A DNA stretch of 64,000 bases, from NCBI GenBank assembly GCA_026826555.1, contig JAKSZT010054565.1, positions 9,444,608-9,508,607 of the forward strand, given 5' to 3'. The notes under the pieces were generated by a model. The model did no database searches. It had not been told where the DNA came from and worked only from the letters and a program-made list of their open reading frames with translations. The DNA comes from Tolypeutes matacus (taxonomy: Eukaryota > Chordata > Mammalia > Cingulata > Chlamyphoridae). This document shows positions 36,737 to 48,691 of this stretch, one piece after another. Numbering within the stretch: the first letter of the stretch is position 1; every line of letters begins with the position of its first letter. The translations under genes were made by a program, and so were the position numbers.

Positions 36737-36840
36737 GTGCTTGCTTCAGCAGTACATATACTAAAATTGGAACTTTACAGAGATTAGTATGGCCCCTGCA
36801 TGAAGATGACATGCAAATTTGTGAAGTGTTCCATATATTT
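36737..36840 (+). pseudogene. U6 snRNA pseudogene
   Basis: Starts GTGCTTGCTTCAGCAGTACA and continues TATACTAAAATTGGAAC, ATGGCCCCTGCATGAAGATG and GTTCCATAT, spanning the whole U6 (about 104 of 107 nt). There is a 3-nt loss after ACAGAG and many C-to-T changes. U6 is the catalytic spliceosomal RNA. This copy lacks U6 promoter elements (no TATA or PSE visible upstream), so it is a retrocopy. Confidence 0.95.
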
Positions 36841-36920
36841 AAGAAGCTTTTTTCTTTTTTGTAAATCTCTATTTCTGATATATTCAATTGAAAATAAACC
36901 AATAAAAAGACAAAAAAATC
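36841..36920 (+). other. Non-U6 tail fused to the U6 pseudogene
   Basis: About 75 bp directly follows the U6 end. It contains AATAAACCAATAAAAAG and then A-rich sequence ending at L1. It looks like the polyadenylated 3' end of some RNA. I do not recognise the source. Confidence 0.6.
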
Positions 36921-37849
36921 AGTTGGCCATAGATGTATGAGTTTATTTCTGTACTATCAATTTTATTCCATTGGTTATCCATTCAATTTTAAGAGTAATG
37001 ACGAGAACCCTTTTGTTGGGGGAGGTCTTTTCTCTGACTCTTCTCTGAGACTCTTCAGTTTCTTCAGAAAATAAACATCTAGCCTCCTGTCTGAGGTGCT
37101 TCCTCATTTTCTTCCTCATTTGCAAAAATAAGCTTAGAGCAGAGTTGGGGGAGGGAGCTGGCAGTCCCACTGTACAGTATACAGCCATTCACTTACTCCA
37201 TTGTTTAATCCTTATGTTTCCTGCTCTTTGCTTTGCCTTATACCCTTGAGTATAGAGTCTTTCACCAGGGAATAAGCCTCTTGTCTCCTTATAGAAAACA
37301 GTATAAGGAGGTAGAAAAAGGGAAGCAAATAGTAACTTCCTAACTATTTAGGGAAGGAAGAGGAAGTTTTGGAGCCAGTCATTTTATATAGTGTCAGCCA
37401 AGTTGCTGTTTTCAGTCCCCTTCTCTCTTCCCAGCAATGTCTTGCCCTCAGGGTCCTGAGTCTCTCAGGGTTTTGGAGGGATGTTTGCAGTCCCTTAGAT
37501 GGCACATTCCTCTGCTCTGTTAAGTTAGTTACTCCTCTCCATCTGTTGTCCTTATTTCAAAATTATTTGAAATATCTCATTCACTGATGTCTCCTCTCTC
37601 CTGTTCTCTGTGTCCTAATGGGCTTATACTTAAACCTTATTTTTCTGCCATCATTTTAGTGAGATTTCAGGAACAATAGGAATTAAGTATATGTGTTTAT
37701 CATATTAACTAGAAGTCTACTATTGCTTTTACATTTAAAATGTTCCCCCCATTCCAGGATCACCTAGCTATTTTTCTAAGCTTTATAAGAAATACATGAA
37801 CTTAACAAAAAAAGTAACCTATATGATTTTTTTTCTTTATTTTCTTTAT

Positions 37850-38135
37850 TTATCCATCGCCCCCCCCCCCAGATGGTTCTCTCGTCTGTCTGCTCATTGT
37901 TTGTTCACCTTCTCCAAGAGGCACTGGGAACCAAATCCAGGCCATCCCACATGAGAGGCAAGGGCCCAATGGCCTGAGCCACATCCGCTCCCTGCAGACT
38001 GCAGCATCTGCTGGATTGTGGCATCTGCTTGTTGCAGCGAGGGCAGTGCCTGCTCGTCTTCTTTTTTTAGGAGGCACTGGGACCTCCCATGTGTTAGGCA
38101 GGTGCCCAACTGGTTGTACCACATCTGCTTCCCAC
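37850..38135 (-). mobile_element. DAS SINE dimer, antisense
   Basis: Reverse tRNA-like units at about 37915-37995 (GGGAACCAAATCCAGGCCAT) and 38070-38132, with a CAGCATCTGCTGGATTGTGG linker and a TTTATT-rich tail. A C10 run lies at 37861-37870. Confidence 0.8.
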
Positions 38136-40072
38136 CTATATAATTTTGATAGAGATGTAAGATAAGATTTTAATAAATGAAGGAAAACCATATCCTTGGA
38201 TGGAAAGACTGAATATTAAAAGATATTAGTTCCTCCTAAACTAATACATTGGTTTATAATCACAGTCACTGAGGATTTAGTGGGAATCCAAGCAGAGCTT
38301 TTGGCAGTCTCATATAGCTGACGGTTCAAAAATTGGAGCTCAGGACCTGCCAGGAGGAGGGATCCTGATAAACAACTCAGGCTTTCAGATAACCCTCTTG
38401 AAAGTCTATACCTTAGGAGTAAAAGCAAACCAAAAATAGTTCCATCCTCCCAAAGAGTAGAAAATAACATCATTCCCAGCCTCAAAGTGTTTCTATAGTG
38501 ATTTATGTACAAAATCTATCTTTCATTTAAAAATTACCAGGCATACTAGGAGAGGGGACCAAACAACTGGGAATCAAGAGGAAACACAGACTTAGAAATA
38601 GTTTCCCACCCAGCTCTGCCCCCCAGATATTGGTGTTATTAGACACAGACTTTAAAATATTAGATGACAAGATGGAGAATTTTTTCAGAGACTTTGAATC
38701 TATAAAAAGAATCAAATAGAAAGTCTAAAAAGGAAAAATACAATCACTGAATTAAGAACTCAGTGGAACAGTATGGTACTTGCTTAGTATAAATAATTGT
38801 AGTATATTGGTAATTCAGAAAAGACTCTATCATACACATAAGAACTTGAAATAATACATGATCAGGGAAACTTCAAGAACTGATGGTGATGTATAGGTTA
38901 TTTAAATACTTTGGAGAAAATTAATGAAGTTAAAACCTTATTTCACCTAACATACCAAAATGCATTCCAAATCTGATTAGATGGTTTAATGTAAAAAGTA
39001 AAGTCATAAAACTTTTCATTATAATTTTTTAAAGAAATAAAAATACTTTCAGGCTTTCATTTCTGGCTTAAGGGGATGGTCTGACCATTTCAGCCTTAGA
39101 TGTTGACAAATTTGTATTTCGGTGTGGAAGTTGAGTTTAAAAAGATTTTTGCTTTGCTTTATTCTGCCATGTTTTGAAGAGTTTCCATTTCCTTTAAAAA
39201 GTCAAACAAATATAAAGATAACATAATAAGTGGTGACATTTTCTCTCAAAACAATAAAATTGGACATTTCTCATTTGCTTTTGATTTATTTTTAATGTCA
39301 GACACAACATAGAATTTTAAAGTTGGAAAGAGATCCGTTTTCTCCTTCATGTGAAGTTGGAAAATATATATATCTTTCTAGACACAAACTCAGGTTGGCA
39401 GGACCCTGGGATAATTTGACCTAATGCCCTCATTTAACAAACAAGGAACCAGGAGCCCTTGATGGGAAATTGACTATCTACAGTCCTGTGAGTAGTTATT
39501 GCAGAAAAGGGGCTAGAAATAACAGCTTCACATTCCTGGATTGTGCCTTTTGTACTCAAGTATGTGGACCTTTATCACTGTTCTTTTCAGCAGCAGAGTT
39601 TAATGTCCACTTCACTATCCTTATTTTTCCATTTTAGTTGTGCCTTAGAAGTTTGAAGAGAGGGGTGAATAGTTTGATTTTTCATGATTCAGAATGCTAT
39701 ATTTTGGGTTTTTAAAATTGTAAATAGGAGCTCAGCATCAGTGTTTTTACTTTTCATCTCTATGTGATAGAGCAACTGACTGTGGCAATAAAATTCTTTG
39801 GGATTTTATTTCAAGTCCTTTTAAATTTCCTTAGACCATGACTCACAGTCTGTTTCATTGCTGTGCCTCACCCTCTTCCCACCTTCATCACTGAAGACAT
39901 CTCTCCATGCAATTCATTCCTGCCACACTTTCCACTACCCAAGTACACTGGGTATTTTGTATATAATTAGAGGTGTCGTCCCCCCCCTCCCCCCAATACT
40001 ACTACTGTGTTCTAGAGTTATTTTCCTTTTTTCCTTCTATCATAATTTATTTTTACAAATTTGCTACAATGT

Positions 40073-40403
40073 TGTTGAAGCGGAACGCTTCATGCAAATA
40101 ATGACTCCCAGGAGAAAATTTCAATGAAGCCTTTATTACCAGCCGGGGTGCACTCCCTAGTGAGAGTGGCACCTAACGTCCGGTGACTGCAGTTTTTATA
40201 GAACTCCTTCCCACGTGTCCAATTCTTTTTCGCGCGTGCCAAAAGCAGGATTGGCTTAATCATCATACATATTTCTATAGCAAAGCAAGCAAACAATGTT
40301 CCAGAAGCTGATGTTTGCCGTTAGCGTTCCAGCAGGGAGGGGGAGTGGTTGATCTTTGGGGCAAGACGTACTGATTCTTTTCAGACCCTGGTTTCCACCC
40401 ACA
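40073..40403 (-). mobile_element. Solo endogenous retrovirus LTR
   Basis: On the - strand this 331-bp unit starts TGTGGGTGGAAACC and has a TTCTATAAAAACTGCAG promoter-like TATA box. An AATAAA signal precedes the end at TTCCGCTTCAACA, giving TG...CA termini. Flanks AATGT and ATTGT are a possible 5-bp target duplication with one mismatch. No internal viral genes are present, so it is the product of LTR-LTR recombination. Confidence 0.78.
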
Positions 40404-41239
40404 ATTGTTAGGGATTTTTCTACTGGGAATTTCCTGGTACTGTTTTACCTTCTTCTCATTGTATCTTTAGTGAAGCCTCCTGGACTGGAATTAATTTCTC
40501 CATCCAATGTGCTTCTCTTGCATTTTGCTTGAACCTCTCTATAGCTCTTATTTCATTTTATGTATAGCTAGTTGCTTATGTCTGTTTCTTTCTTGAATTA
40601 TAAGCTCTTTCAGGTCAAGCTTCACTCATCTCTGCATTCCCAGAGTATGCTGCTCACTACTATTCTCTCTTTAGAAAATATGTAACTGTTGATTCATTGA
40701 TTTAACAAATATTTATTGAGCCCCCTTTCCAGACTCTGGAGGTATAGTGGTGAGTAAGATATACAGGATCATGACTTCATGGGACTTAAATTCTAGTGGG
40801 GGAGCCAAACATGAAACAAAGCCAGTGGGGATGGAGAGTATAGGAAGGAATAGAGTGTTCAGTTGAAGAGGACCTAGTGGATTATAATTGTGTGTCTTAG
40901 AGAATGATACCTTTTTAAATATTATACTGCATTTAACATATATATAGCAATATTAAGTTAATTACCATCAAAACTATGGTATTAATGCCTACCAATTAAT
41001 CAGAAGTATATTTATTTATCAAACTAATTTAGGAACCTCTTCAACCAACGGAATTTTTTTGTCAAAAGCTCTAGAGACTATTAATGGAATATAGCATTCA
41101 CTTATTAACTCAGACTAAAGATTATGAGCTGAATTGTAATATAAGGGTCAGTAGGTTTAAAAAACGGGAAATATTAAATCAAAATTATTTTCTTATGTTT
41201 TCAGTATTAGCCTTGAGAGTTAAGTAATTCATGACTCTT

Positions 41240-41890
41240 CTTTCTCTCGTACTGCACATTGCAATCTATTATCAAATCCTGTTGTCTCTATAAGTTCTGG
41301 ATAAATTCTGGATATAAGTTATATCCAGAATCTAACCACTTTCTATCACCTTCAGCACTCATCAGGATCCAAGCTACTGTCTTCTCTCACTTGGGTTTTT
41401 TAATTAGTCTCTTAAATTTCTATGGCCGTAAGACAGTTAGCCGCCTCCTATTCTACCTGGTCATGGTTAGGTTATGTCACATATGATAAGCCTTCAATGA
41501 CTTTCCCACTCAACAAACTAAAAGCTGAAGTCCTTCAAATGTTGTAAGCAGCTCTCCATGGTCTGGAACTACCTCTAATCTCATCTCCTAGCACTCTTCC
41601 ACAGTTTCCTCTTCCTAAACCACACTGGCCTCCTTACTGTACCTAAAACATGCCAAACATACTTCCCTTTCCTTCAGTCTCTGTTTACATGTTAAGAAGT
41701 CTCTTAATATGTATTAAAGATCTGTATTAGTCACTCTAATCTATATTAGAGTGATCAGATCACTCTGTGTAAAATGGCAATACTGCCTCCTCCTACATTC
41801 CCACCTCAATATACTCCATCCCCTATATTTTATTTATATTTTCAGGAAAACAATTGAGTTTTGTTCATTAACATTGTAACCCGAGACCTT
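41240..41890 (+). mobile_element. L2 LINE fragment
   Basis: L2 order is visible: CAAGCTACTGTCTTCTCTCA, TTCAATGACTTTCCCACTC, CCATGGTCTGGAACTACCTC and CCACACTGGCCTCCTTACTG. Confidence 0.7.
41731..41754. repeat. Perfect 10-bp hairpin
   Basis: TCACTCTAAT at 41731-41740 and its reverse complement at 41745-41754, with a CTAT loop. A third TCACTCT copy lies at 41760-41766. Confidence 0.85.
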
Positions 41891-41934
41891 GCGTACCTGC
41901 TGCTTAGTTCCAGGAGGTTTTGTTGTAGATTTTT

Positions 41935-43190
41935 TGTTGAATGAAGTCAGTTTTCTTCCTTCTTTTCTAATCTGTATATATATTTTTTCCTTGTGTTATT
42001 TCTCATCTTATTTCTTTTTCTTTTCTAACCTCGAGTACCAATATGTTGAATAGGAGTGATGAACATTCTTGCCTTATTCCCAACATTAGGGTGAAAGCAC
42101 ATGGTCTCACTTTTAAATATGCTGTTACTTGTAGGTTTTGTGGATATTCTTTATCAAGTTGAGGAGATTCCCTTCTATTCCTAGTTTGCTGAGTCTTTTT
42201 ACCATGAATGTGTGTTGGATTTTGTCAGATGAATGTCAGATGATTTTGTGGCATCAATTGATGATTTTTCTTCTTTAGCCTATTTATGTGGATTATATTA
42301 ATTTATTTTCAGATCTTGAACCATCTTACATACCTGACTTGATTTGGGTGTGCAATTCTTTTTTTGTATTATCAGATTCTATTTACTAATATATTTTTGA
42401 GGATTTTTGTGTCAATGTTCAAAAGAGATATCGGTCTGTAGTTTTCCTTTCTTGTAATGTCTTTATCTGGTTTTGGTATTAGGATCATGCTGGCCTGATG
42501 GCATGAATTAGAAAGTATTCTCTCTGCCTCAATATTTTGGAAGAAATTATAGCAGATTGTTATCATTTTTTCCTAAATTGTTTGGTAAAATTTACCAGTG
42601 GAACTATCTAGACCTGCTGCTTTCTTTTTGGAAGGTTATTTATTGATTCAATTTCTTTAATAGGTTTAGGGCTATTCAAGTTACCTATTTCTCCTTGTTG
42701 AGTGTTGGTAGTTTGTGTTTTACGCCTTCATCTAAGTTTTCAAATTTGTAGACGTGGAGTTGTTTGTAGTTACTTATTTATCCTTTCAATATCCATGGGA
42801 TTAGTGATAATGGCCCATCTTTCATTTCTGAGGTTGGTTGTTTATTTCTTCTCTTTTTTTCCTTGGTTAGGAAGCTTAGAGATTTATCAATTTTACCGAA
42901 CTAGCTTTTGGTTTTATTGATTTTCTCTATTTTCTTGCTTTCAATTTCATTGATTTCTACTCTGATTTTTAGTATTTCTTTTCTTCCACTGCCTTAGGGT
43001 TAAATTGCTTTTCTTTCTCTAGTATTCTAATGTGGATGCTTAGTTTATTGGTTTTTATATCTATTTTTCCAATATATACATTCAACATGATAAATTTTCC
43101 TCTAAGTACCACTTCCAATGTATCACACAAATTTTGATAAATTTTATTTTTCATTTTCATTTAATTCAAAGTATATTTTAGTTCCTCTTT

Positions 43191-43231
<41 letters not shown>

Positions 43232-43960
43232 ATCTATGGGTTATTTAGACATATGTTGTTTGATATCTAAGTATTTTGGATTTTCCAGTTATCTTTGTTA
43301 CTGATTTCTAGTTTAATTCCATGGTGGTCTGAGATCACACTTTGTATGATTTCTATTCTTTTAAATTGGTTAAGGTGTGTTTTATGGCCCAGAATGTGGT
43401 CTGTTTTGGTGAGTGTTCCATGTGAGCTTGAGAAGAATGGGTATTCAGCTGTTGGATGAAATATTCTATAAATGTCAAATAGATCAAGCTGATCAATAGT
43501 GCTTTTCAGGTCTACTCTATCTTTGCTGATTTTCTGCCTGCTTAAAATATCAATTACTGAGAGAGAAGATTGACAGCAACATCTACATTACTGTATTTTC
43601 CTATTTCTCTTTTCAGTTCTATCAGTTTTTATCTTGTATGTTGTTAGGTACATACACATTCAGGATTGATATGTCCTCTTCAGTAATTGATCCCATTATC
43701 ATTATGTAATGCCTGTCTTTATCCGTAATAATCTTCCTCCTTCTGAAGTCTGATTCATCTGAAGTTAATATAGCTACTCCAGTTTTCTTTTGATTAGCAT
43801 CCATGGTATATCTTTCTCCATCCCTTTACTTTTAACCTGACCCTTTATATGTAAAGTGGGTTTCTTGTAGACAACATATAGTTGCATCTTATTTGGTTGT
43901 TTTTTAAAATTCACTCTAAATGTGAGTGGTTTTATTACACCAATTAAGCACAATTGTCAA
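41935..43960 (-). mobile_element. L1 ORF2 fragment (endonuclease to reverse transcriptase), antisense
   Basis: Reverse-strand translations give reverse-transcriptase sequence (ASMILIPKPDKDITRKENYR, PISLLNIDTKIL at 42372-42566) and endonuclease sequence (GVAILTSDESDF, DRHYIMIMGSI at 43622-43804). It lacks the 3' end. A T35 run lies at about 43196-43230. More diverged than the L1 at 12612. Confidence 0.85.
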
Positions 43961-44169
43961 AGTCCTCGTTGATATAGTTGTATTAACATCTATCATGTTT
44001 CTAACTGTTTTCTATTCATTGCATTTGTTCTTTATCAATCCCCCCTACCCCTTCTCCCTCTATATCTGCTTCTCTGGTTTTAATTGAGCATTTTATATGA
44101 TTCCATTTTATCTCTTCTCTTAGCATATCAATTCTACTCTTTAAAAAAATTATTGCCATAGAATTTATA

Positions 44170-46992
44170 ATATATGTTTAAATTTTTTTTATTAGAGAAG
44201 TTGCATATTTACGGAAAAATCATACATAAAATACAGGATTCCTATATACCACCCTGTTATCAACACTTTGCATTGGTGTGGTACATTTTTTACAACTGTT
44301 GAAAGCACATTTTTATAATCCATGGTTGAATGAAGGTTTCACTCTGTTTTACAGTTCCATGGATTTTTCAAAACTTTATGTACTAGTTACATATATACAA
44401 TCTAATATTTCCCCTATTAACCATATTCAGATACATATTTTAGTGCTGTTAATTATGTTCACAGTATTGTACTACCATCACCACCATTCATTTCTAAAAC
44501 ATTTCCATCCTTCCAAATAGAAACTAGACATTTTAAGCCTTAACCCCCTATTCTCTATTCCCAGCCTATCTCCTAGTAACCTATATTTTAGATTCTGATT
44601 CCATGAGTTTGCTTATTCTAATTATTTTTGTGTCTAGCTTATTTCACCCACCATGATGTCTTTGAAGTTCATCCATATTGTCACCTGTATCAGAATTTCA
44701 ATCTTTTTCATGGCTGAATAATATTCCATTGTGTATATTTACCACATTTTGTTTATCCATTCATTTGTTGATGGACACTTGGGTTTCTTCCATTTATTGG
44801 CAATTATGAATAATGTCTCTGTGAACATTGGTATGGAAATACCTGTTTGAGACCCTGCTTTCAATTTTGGGGGGTATAAACCTAAAAGTGGGATTGCTGG
44901 GTCATATGGTAATTTTATACTTATCAGAGGAACTGCCGAACTATCTTCCACAATGGCTGTACTTTCCCACCAGCAATGAATGAGTATTCCTATTTCTCCA
45001 CACCCTCTCTAACACTTGTAATTTTCTTTTTCTTTTTCTTTAATAGTAGCCATTCTAGTGTGTGTGTGAAATGGTAGCTCATTGTAGTTTTGATTTGCAT
45101 TTCCCTAATGACTAGTGATGTTGCGCATCTTTTCATGTGCTCTTTGGCCATTTGTATATCTTCTTTGGAGACTTTATTCAAGTCTTTTGCTCATTGTTTA
45201 ATTGGGTTGTTTGTCTTTTTGTTGTTGAGTTATAGGATTTCTTTATATATTCTGGACATTAAACCTTTTTAGGATATGTGGTTATAGTTCTAGTTCTTAT
45301 ATTGAGATATTTGATCCATTTTGATCCAACACTTATAATTTTGAATTATAAGTTGATTTTTGTATCTGGTGTGAGGTAGGGAGTCACTTTCATTCTTTAG
45401 CAAACAGACATCCACTTTTCCCAGTACCATTTGTTGAACAAGCTATTCTCTCCCAATTGAGTGGTATCAGTTCCCTTTGTCATTCGGCCATATATGTGAG
45501 GGTTGATTTCTGAGCTCTCAGTTCAGTTCCCTTCATCTATATGGTTCTCCTTTTGCCAGTATCATGCTGTTTTGATTACTGTGGCTTTGTAATAAGTTTT
45601 CAGATCAGGTAGTGTGAGTCCTTCAATTTCTTTTTCAAGTAAGACTTTGGCAATTTAGGGCCCTTTACCCGTAAATATAAATATAAATGACTGGTATTTC
45701 CATTTCTGCAAAGAAAGTTGTTGGAATTTCGATTGAGATTTCATTGAATCTGTAAATCAGTTTGAGTGGAATTGACATTTAAACAATATTTAATCTTCCA
45801 ATGCATGAAAATAGAATGTTCTTCCATTTATTTAGGTTTTCTTTTATTTCTTTTAGCAATGTTCTGTAGTTTACTGTGTACAAGTCCTTTACAGCCTTGG
45901 TTTAATTATTCCTAGGTATTTGATTCTTTTAGTTGCTATTGTGAATGGAATTTTCTTGATTTCCTCTTAGGTTCATGACTAGTATATAGAAACACTACTG
46001 ATTTTTGGGTTTTGATCATGTATCCCACCACTGTGTTGAATAGAGTTAAAAGTGTATTAGTTCTAGGATCTGCATTATGGATTTTTTTTTTCAGAATTTT
46101 CTGTATGTAGGATCATGCCATCTGCAAATAAGGAAAGTTTTACTTCTTCCTTTCCAGTTTGGATGCACTTTATTTCTTTTTCTTGCTTAATTTTTATAGC
46201 TAGAACTTAGAGTACAATGTTAAGTAATGGTGGTAACAGTGGCAGTGTTGTTCCTGATCCTAGAGGGAAAGCTTTCAGTTTTTCACTGTTAAGTATGATG
46301 TTAGCTGTGGGTTTTTTATATATGCCCTTTATCATGTTGAGGAATTTCCCTTCTATTCATTGTTTACTAAGGAATTTTATCAAGAAGGGTGCTAGATTTT
46401 GTCAAATGCCTTTTTTGCATCAGTTGAGATGACTGCGTAGTTTTTTTTCCTACATTCTGTTAATCTGGTATATTACATGATTTTCTCATGTTGAACCACA
46501 CTTGCATATCTAGGATAAATCCCACTTCAACATGGCATGTAATTCTTTTAATGCGGTGTTGGATTCGGTTTGCTAATAGTTTGCTGAGGATTTTTGCATC
46601 TGTATTCATAAGAGATATTGGTCTGTAATTTCTTTTCTTGTGGTATCTTTTATTTGGCTTTGGTATCAGGATGATGTTGGTCTCATAGAATGTTTTATGA
46701 AGTGTTCCTTCCTCTTCAGTTTTTTTAAAGAATTTGAGCGGGATTGGTGTTAAGTCTTCTTAGAATTCCTCTGTGAATCAAGCTATCTGGTCTTGGACGT
46801 CTCTTTGTTGGGAGGTTTTTTTTATTGCTGATTCAATTTCTTTACTAGTTATTGGTTTGTTAAGAACTTCCACTATGGGGGACGGATGTGGCTCAAATGG
46901 TTGGGTGTCTGTCTTCCATATGGAGGGACCCGGGTTCGATCCCTAGGACCTCCTGGTAAAAAAACAAAACAAAACAAAAAAAACTTCCACTA
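44170..46992 (-). mobile_element. L1 3' half (3'UTR and ORF2 C-terminal part), antisense
   Basis: The 3'UTR (about 44190-44700) is followed in reverse by ORF2 C-terminal sequence (PYDPAIPLLGLYPPKLKAGS, CPSTNEWINKMW at 44739-44951) and reverse-transcriptase sequence up to about 46860. Broken by many stops. It overlaps in ORF2 content with the neighbouring fragment at 41935, so the two are separate insertions. Confidence 0.83.
46876..46981 (+). mobile_element. DAS SINE (monomer) in L1
   Basis: Contains GGGGGACGGATGTGGCTCAA, CATATGGAGGGACCCGGG, GGTTCGATCCCTAGGACC and an (AAAAC)n tail. The 11-bp duplication AACTTCCACTA lies at 46865-46875 and 46982-46992. Confidence 0.95.
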
Positions 46993-48378
46993 CCTTTATT
47001 TCTACTTTGTAGTTATCAACATCTGACATAATATATTTTGTTTATTGTCCATCCTACACAAACCTATAAGGTTAGTGTTTAGAAGGCAAGGATTTTGTAT
47101 AATTCATGTAATATCCTCAGTACCTAGCACAGTAACTGACACATAGTAGGTGTTCAATAAATATTTGTCTAACAGGTGAGTTGTCTAAAGAGCAAGATGC
47201 GTAGCTATGAGTCTGCAGCTTAGGAAGTATCACTCAACAGACATTTATTGTACTTGGCACTCATCTCTGCTCTAGGCTCAGGTTCTGTCCTCAGGGAGCT
47301 CACTGTCTAGGAGTGATCTGACTGTGGCTGTGCCATATAAAAATGTACAGATCAGTTACATATTTGGGTCTTTCTCAAACTCTGCAAGAAGACTTTATTG
47401 TGATTGCTGGTAATCTGGTCATCCTGCTGTCTGCAATGGGTATTTGCTGATGGTACACTGAGTTTCTACAAGAGGAGAAGGCAGCATAACTCTGCATGCT
47501 CAGCCAACAAAAGCAGTGTTCCCTTACATCATGTTGCTTCATATTTGAATTGAACTGTGAGCAACTGGAGAAAATAATATATAAAAGACAGTTTTGATTG
47601 AAAAATTGCCTTATTTATAAAATAATAATTCATCGCTTGTTTTTTATGCAGTACTTTTCTCAATATTCTCTGACAGTTCATCATTAGAAGTGACACATAA
47701 TGCTAAAAATCATTGTAGGTTATCATTTATTTATACTATTCCTCATCAACCACTGGCACACAAAAACTGTGTTTGAATTTGGCCTCATTTAGTTTGCTCA
47801 GCATTTAATCGGGAACTAATAGAAAATAAAATGACCAAATATGAGTTGCCAGAATGCAGGCAAGCACTGGCCTGGATAATCACCACTTTCATGGTACAGA
47901 CAAATGGTGACTTGGCAGTATCCCATCATTGAATAGCCCTGAAATATATTATGGTAGTCAAATCTGAAGTGCAATTTCACATTGCCTCTTCTCAAAACAA
48001 TTTAAGTATTTCACATTGTTTTTTAAATTTTTTTCAAAATATTATTTTTAACTAAAATAATTGTTACTAGAATTATTTAATTCCAGCTTAAAGCTGGAAT
48101 AAATGCTCCCATTTCTAAGAACAAAGTACAATTCATCTCATATTTACTTTTCCATTTCTTATGATACATGAACTTGTAGCTTGAAGTGTATGTTCTATTT
48201 TAGGGGGGTTGTTGAGTGTGAACACCTCTCTGCAGAATGCTCATTTAAAAAAATACTTAATAGTTGTATATATATTTTAAGTAAACTTTTTTTTGAAGTA
48301 TTATGTACTTACAGAAAAATGTGTGCATAGATGATAAAGGATTTAAGAGTTGTGAATCTGTTCTCAATCACATTTCAG

Positions 48379-48440
48379 ACACTAATATCTGGAGCTGTAG
48401 TAGAACAACTTGACTTCCTACGTATCAGTGATACAGAAGA
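48379..48440 (+). CDS. PHKB: PHKB exon 22 (partial CDS)
   Basis: A 62-nt exon of 20 codons plus GA, reading [20 protein letters not shown]. The acceptor is CATTTCAG|AC and the donor is GA|GTGAGT. The split Glu codon joins exon 23 across a very short 88-bp intron. Such a short gap implies that the two exons are recognised by intron definition. The peptide is unchanged from human as remembered. Confidence 0.96.
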
Positions 48441-48528
48441 GTGAGTCTTTTTGGGTTATCTAATTATTGTGTTTCTGAGACAGCATTAGAAATGTTTTAA
48501 ATCTGAATTTTTTTCATTTAATTTACAG

Positions 48529-48691
48529 ACTTCCAGAATTTAAGAGTTTTGAGGAGCTAGAACTTCCCAAACATTCAAAAGTCAAAAGACAAAGCAGCAC
48601 CCCCAATGCTCCTGAATTGGAACAGCAACTGGATATTACCATTACTGAATGGAGAAACAAACCCACCCACGAAATTCTTCAGAAACTGAAT
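48529..48691 (+). CDS. PHKB: PHKB exon 23, carries the regulatory phosphosite segment
   Basis: A 163-nt exon: one base plus 54 codons, [12 protein letters not shown] to THEILQKLN. The acceptor is ATTTACAG|A and the donor is AAT|GTGAGG. It contains [12 protein letters not shown], a basic K-R-Q-S context. By position this fits the PKA phosphoserine described near residue 700 of the beta subunit (known for the family; the match is my inference). Downstream of it, the stretch [18 protein letters not shown] is the most diverged part compared with remembered human sequence (Gly to Glu, Pro to Leu, Asn-Ile-Ser to Thr-Ile-Thr). This suggests a flexible surface linker. Reading on past the donor gives a stop soon after (TGA at 48726-48728). 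Confidence 0.96.

Larger units (their letters stand above)
36615..36995 (-). mobile_element. Old L1 ORF2 fragment, split by a U6 chimera
   Basis: 36615-36730 (TCAGCACCATTTGTTGAAGA) and 36921-36995 (AGTTGGCCATAGATGTATGA) are adjacent in L1, read in reverse. The U6-containing insertion sits between them. Confidence 0.78.
35742..48378 (+). other. PHKB intron 21
   Basis: A 12.6-kb intron. Listed separately: U6 chimera, L1 fragments, SINEs, solo LTR and L2. Weak L2-like sequence also occurs at about 36120-36420, 40480-40670, 40690-40850 and 47080-47165 (the last ends GACACATAGTAGGTGTTCAA). I see nothing recognisable in 37000-37850, 38140-39960 and 47170-48378. Confidence 0.8.

Noticed and set aside
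36737..36840. A functional U6 gene
   Set aside because: It has many substitutions and a deletion, sits inside L1 and lacks upstream U6 promoter elements.
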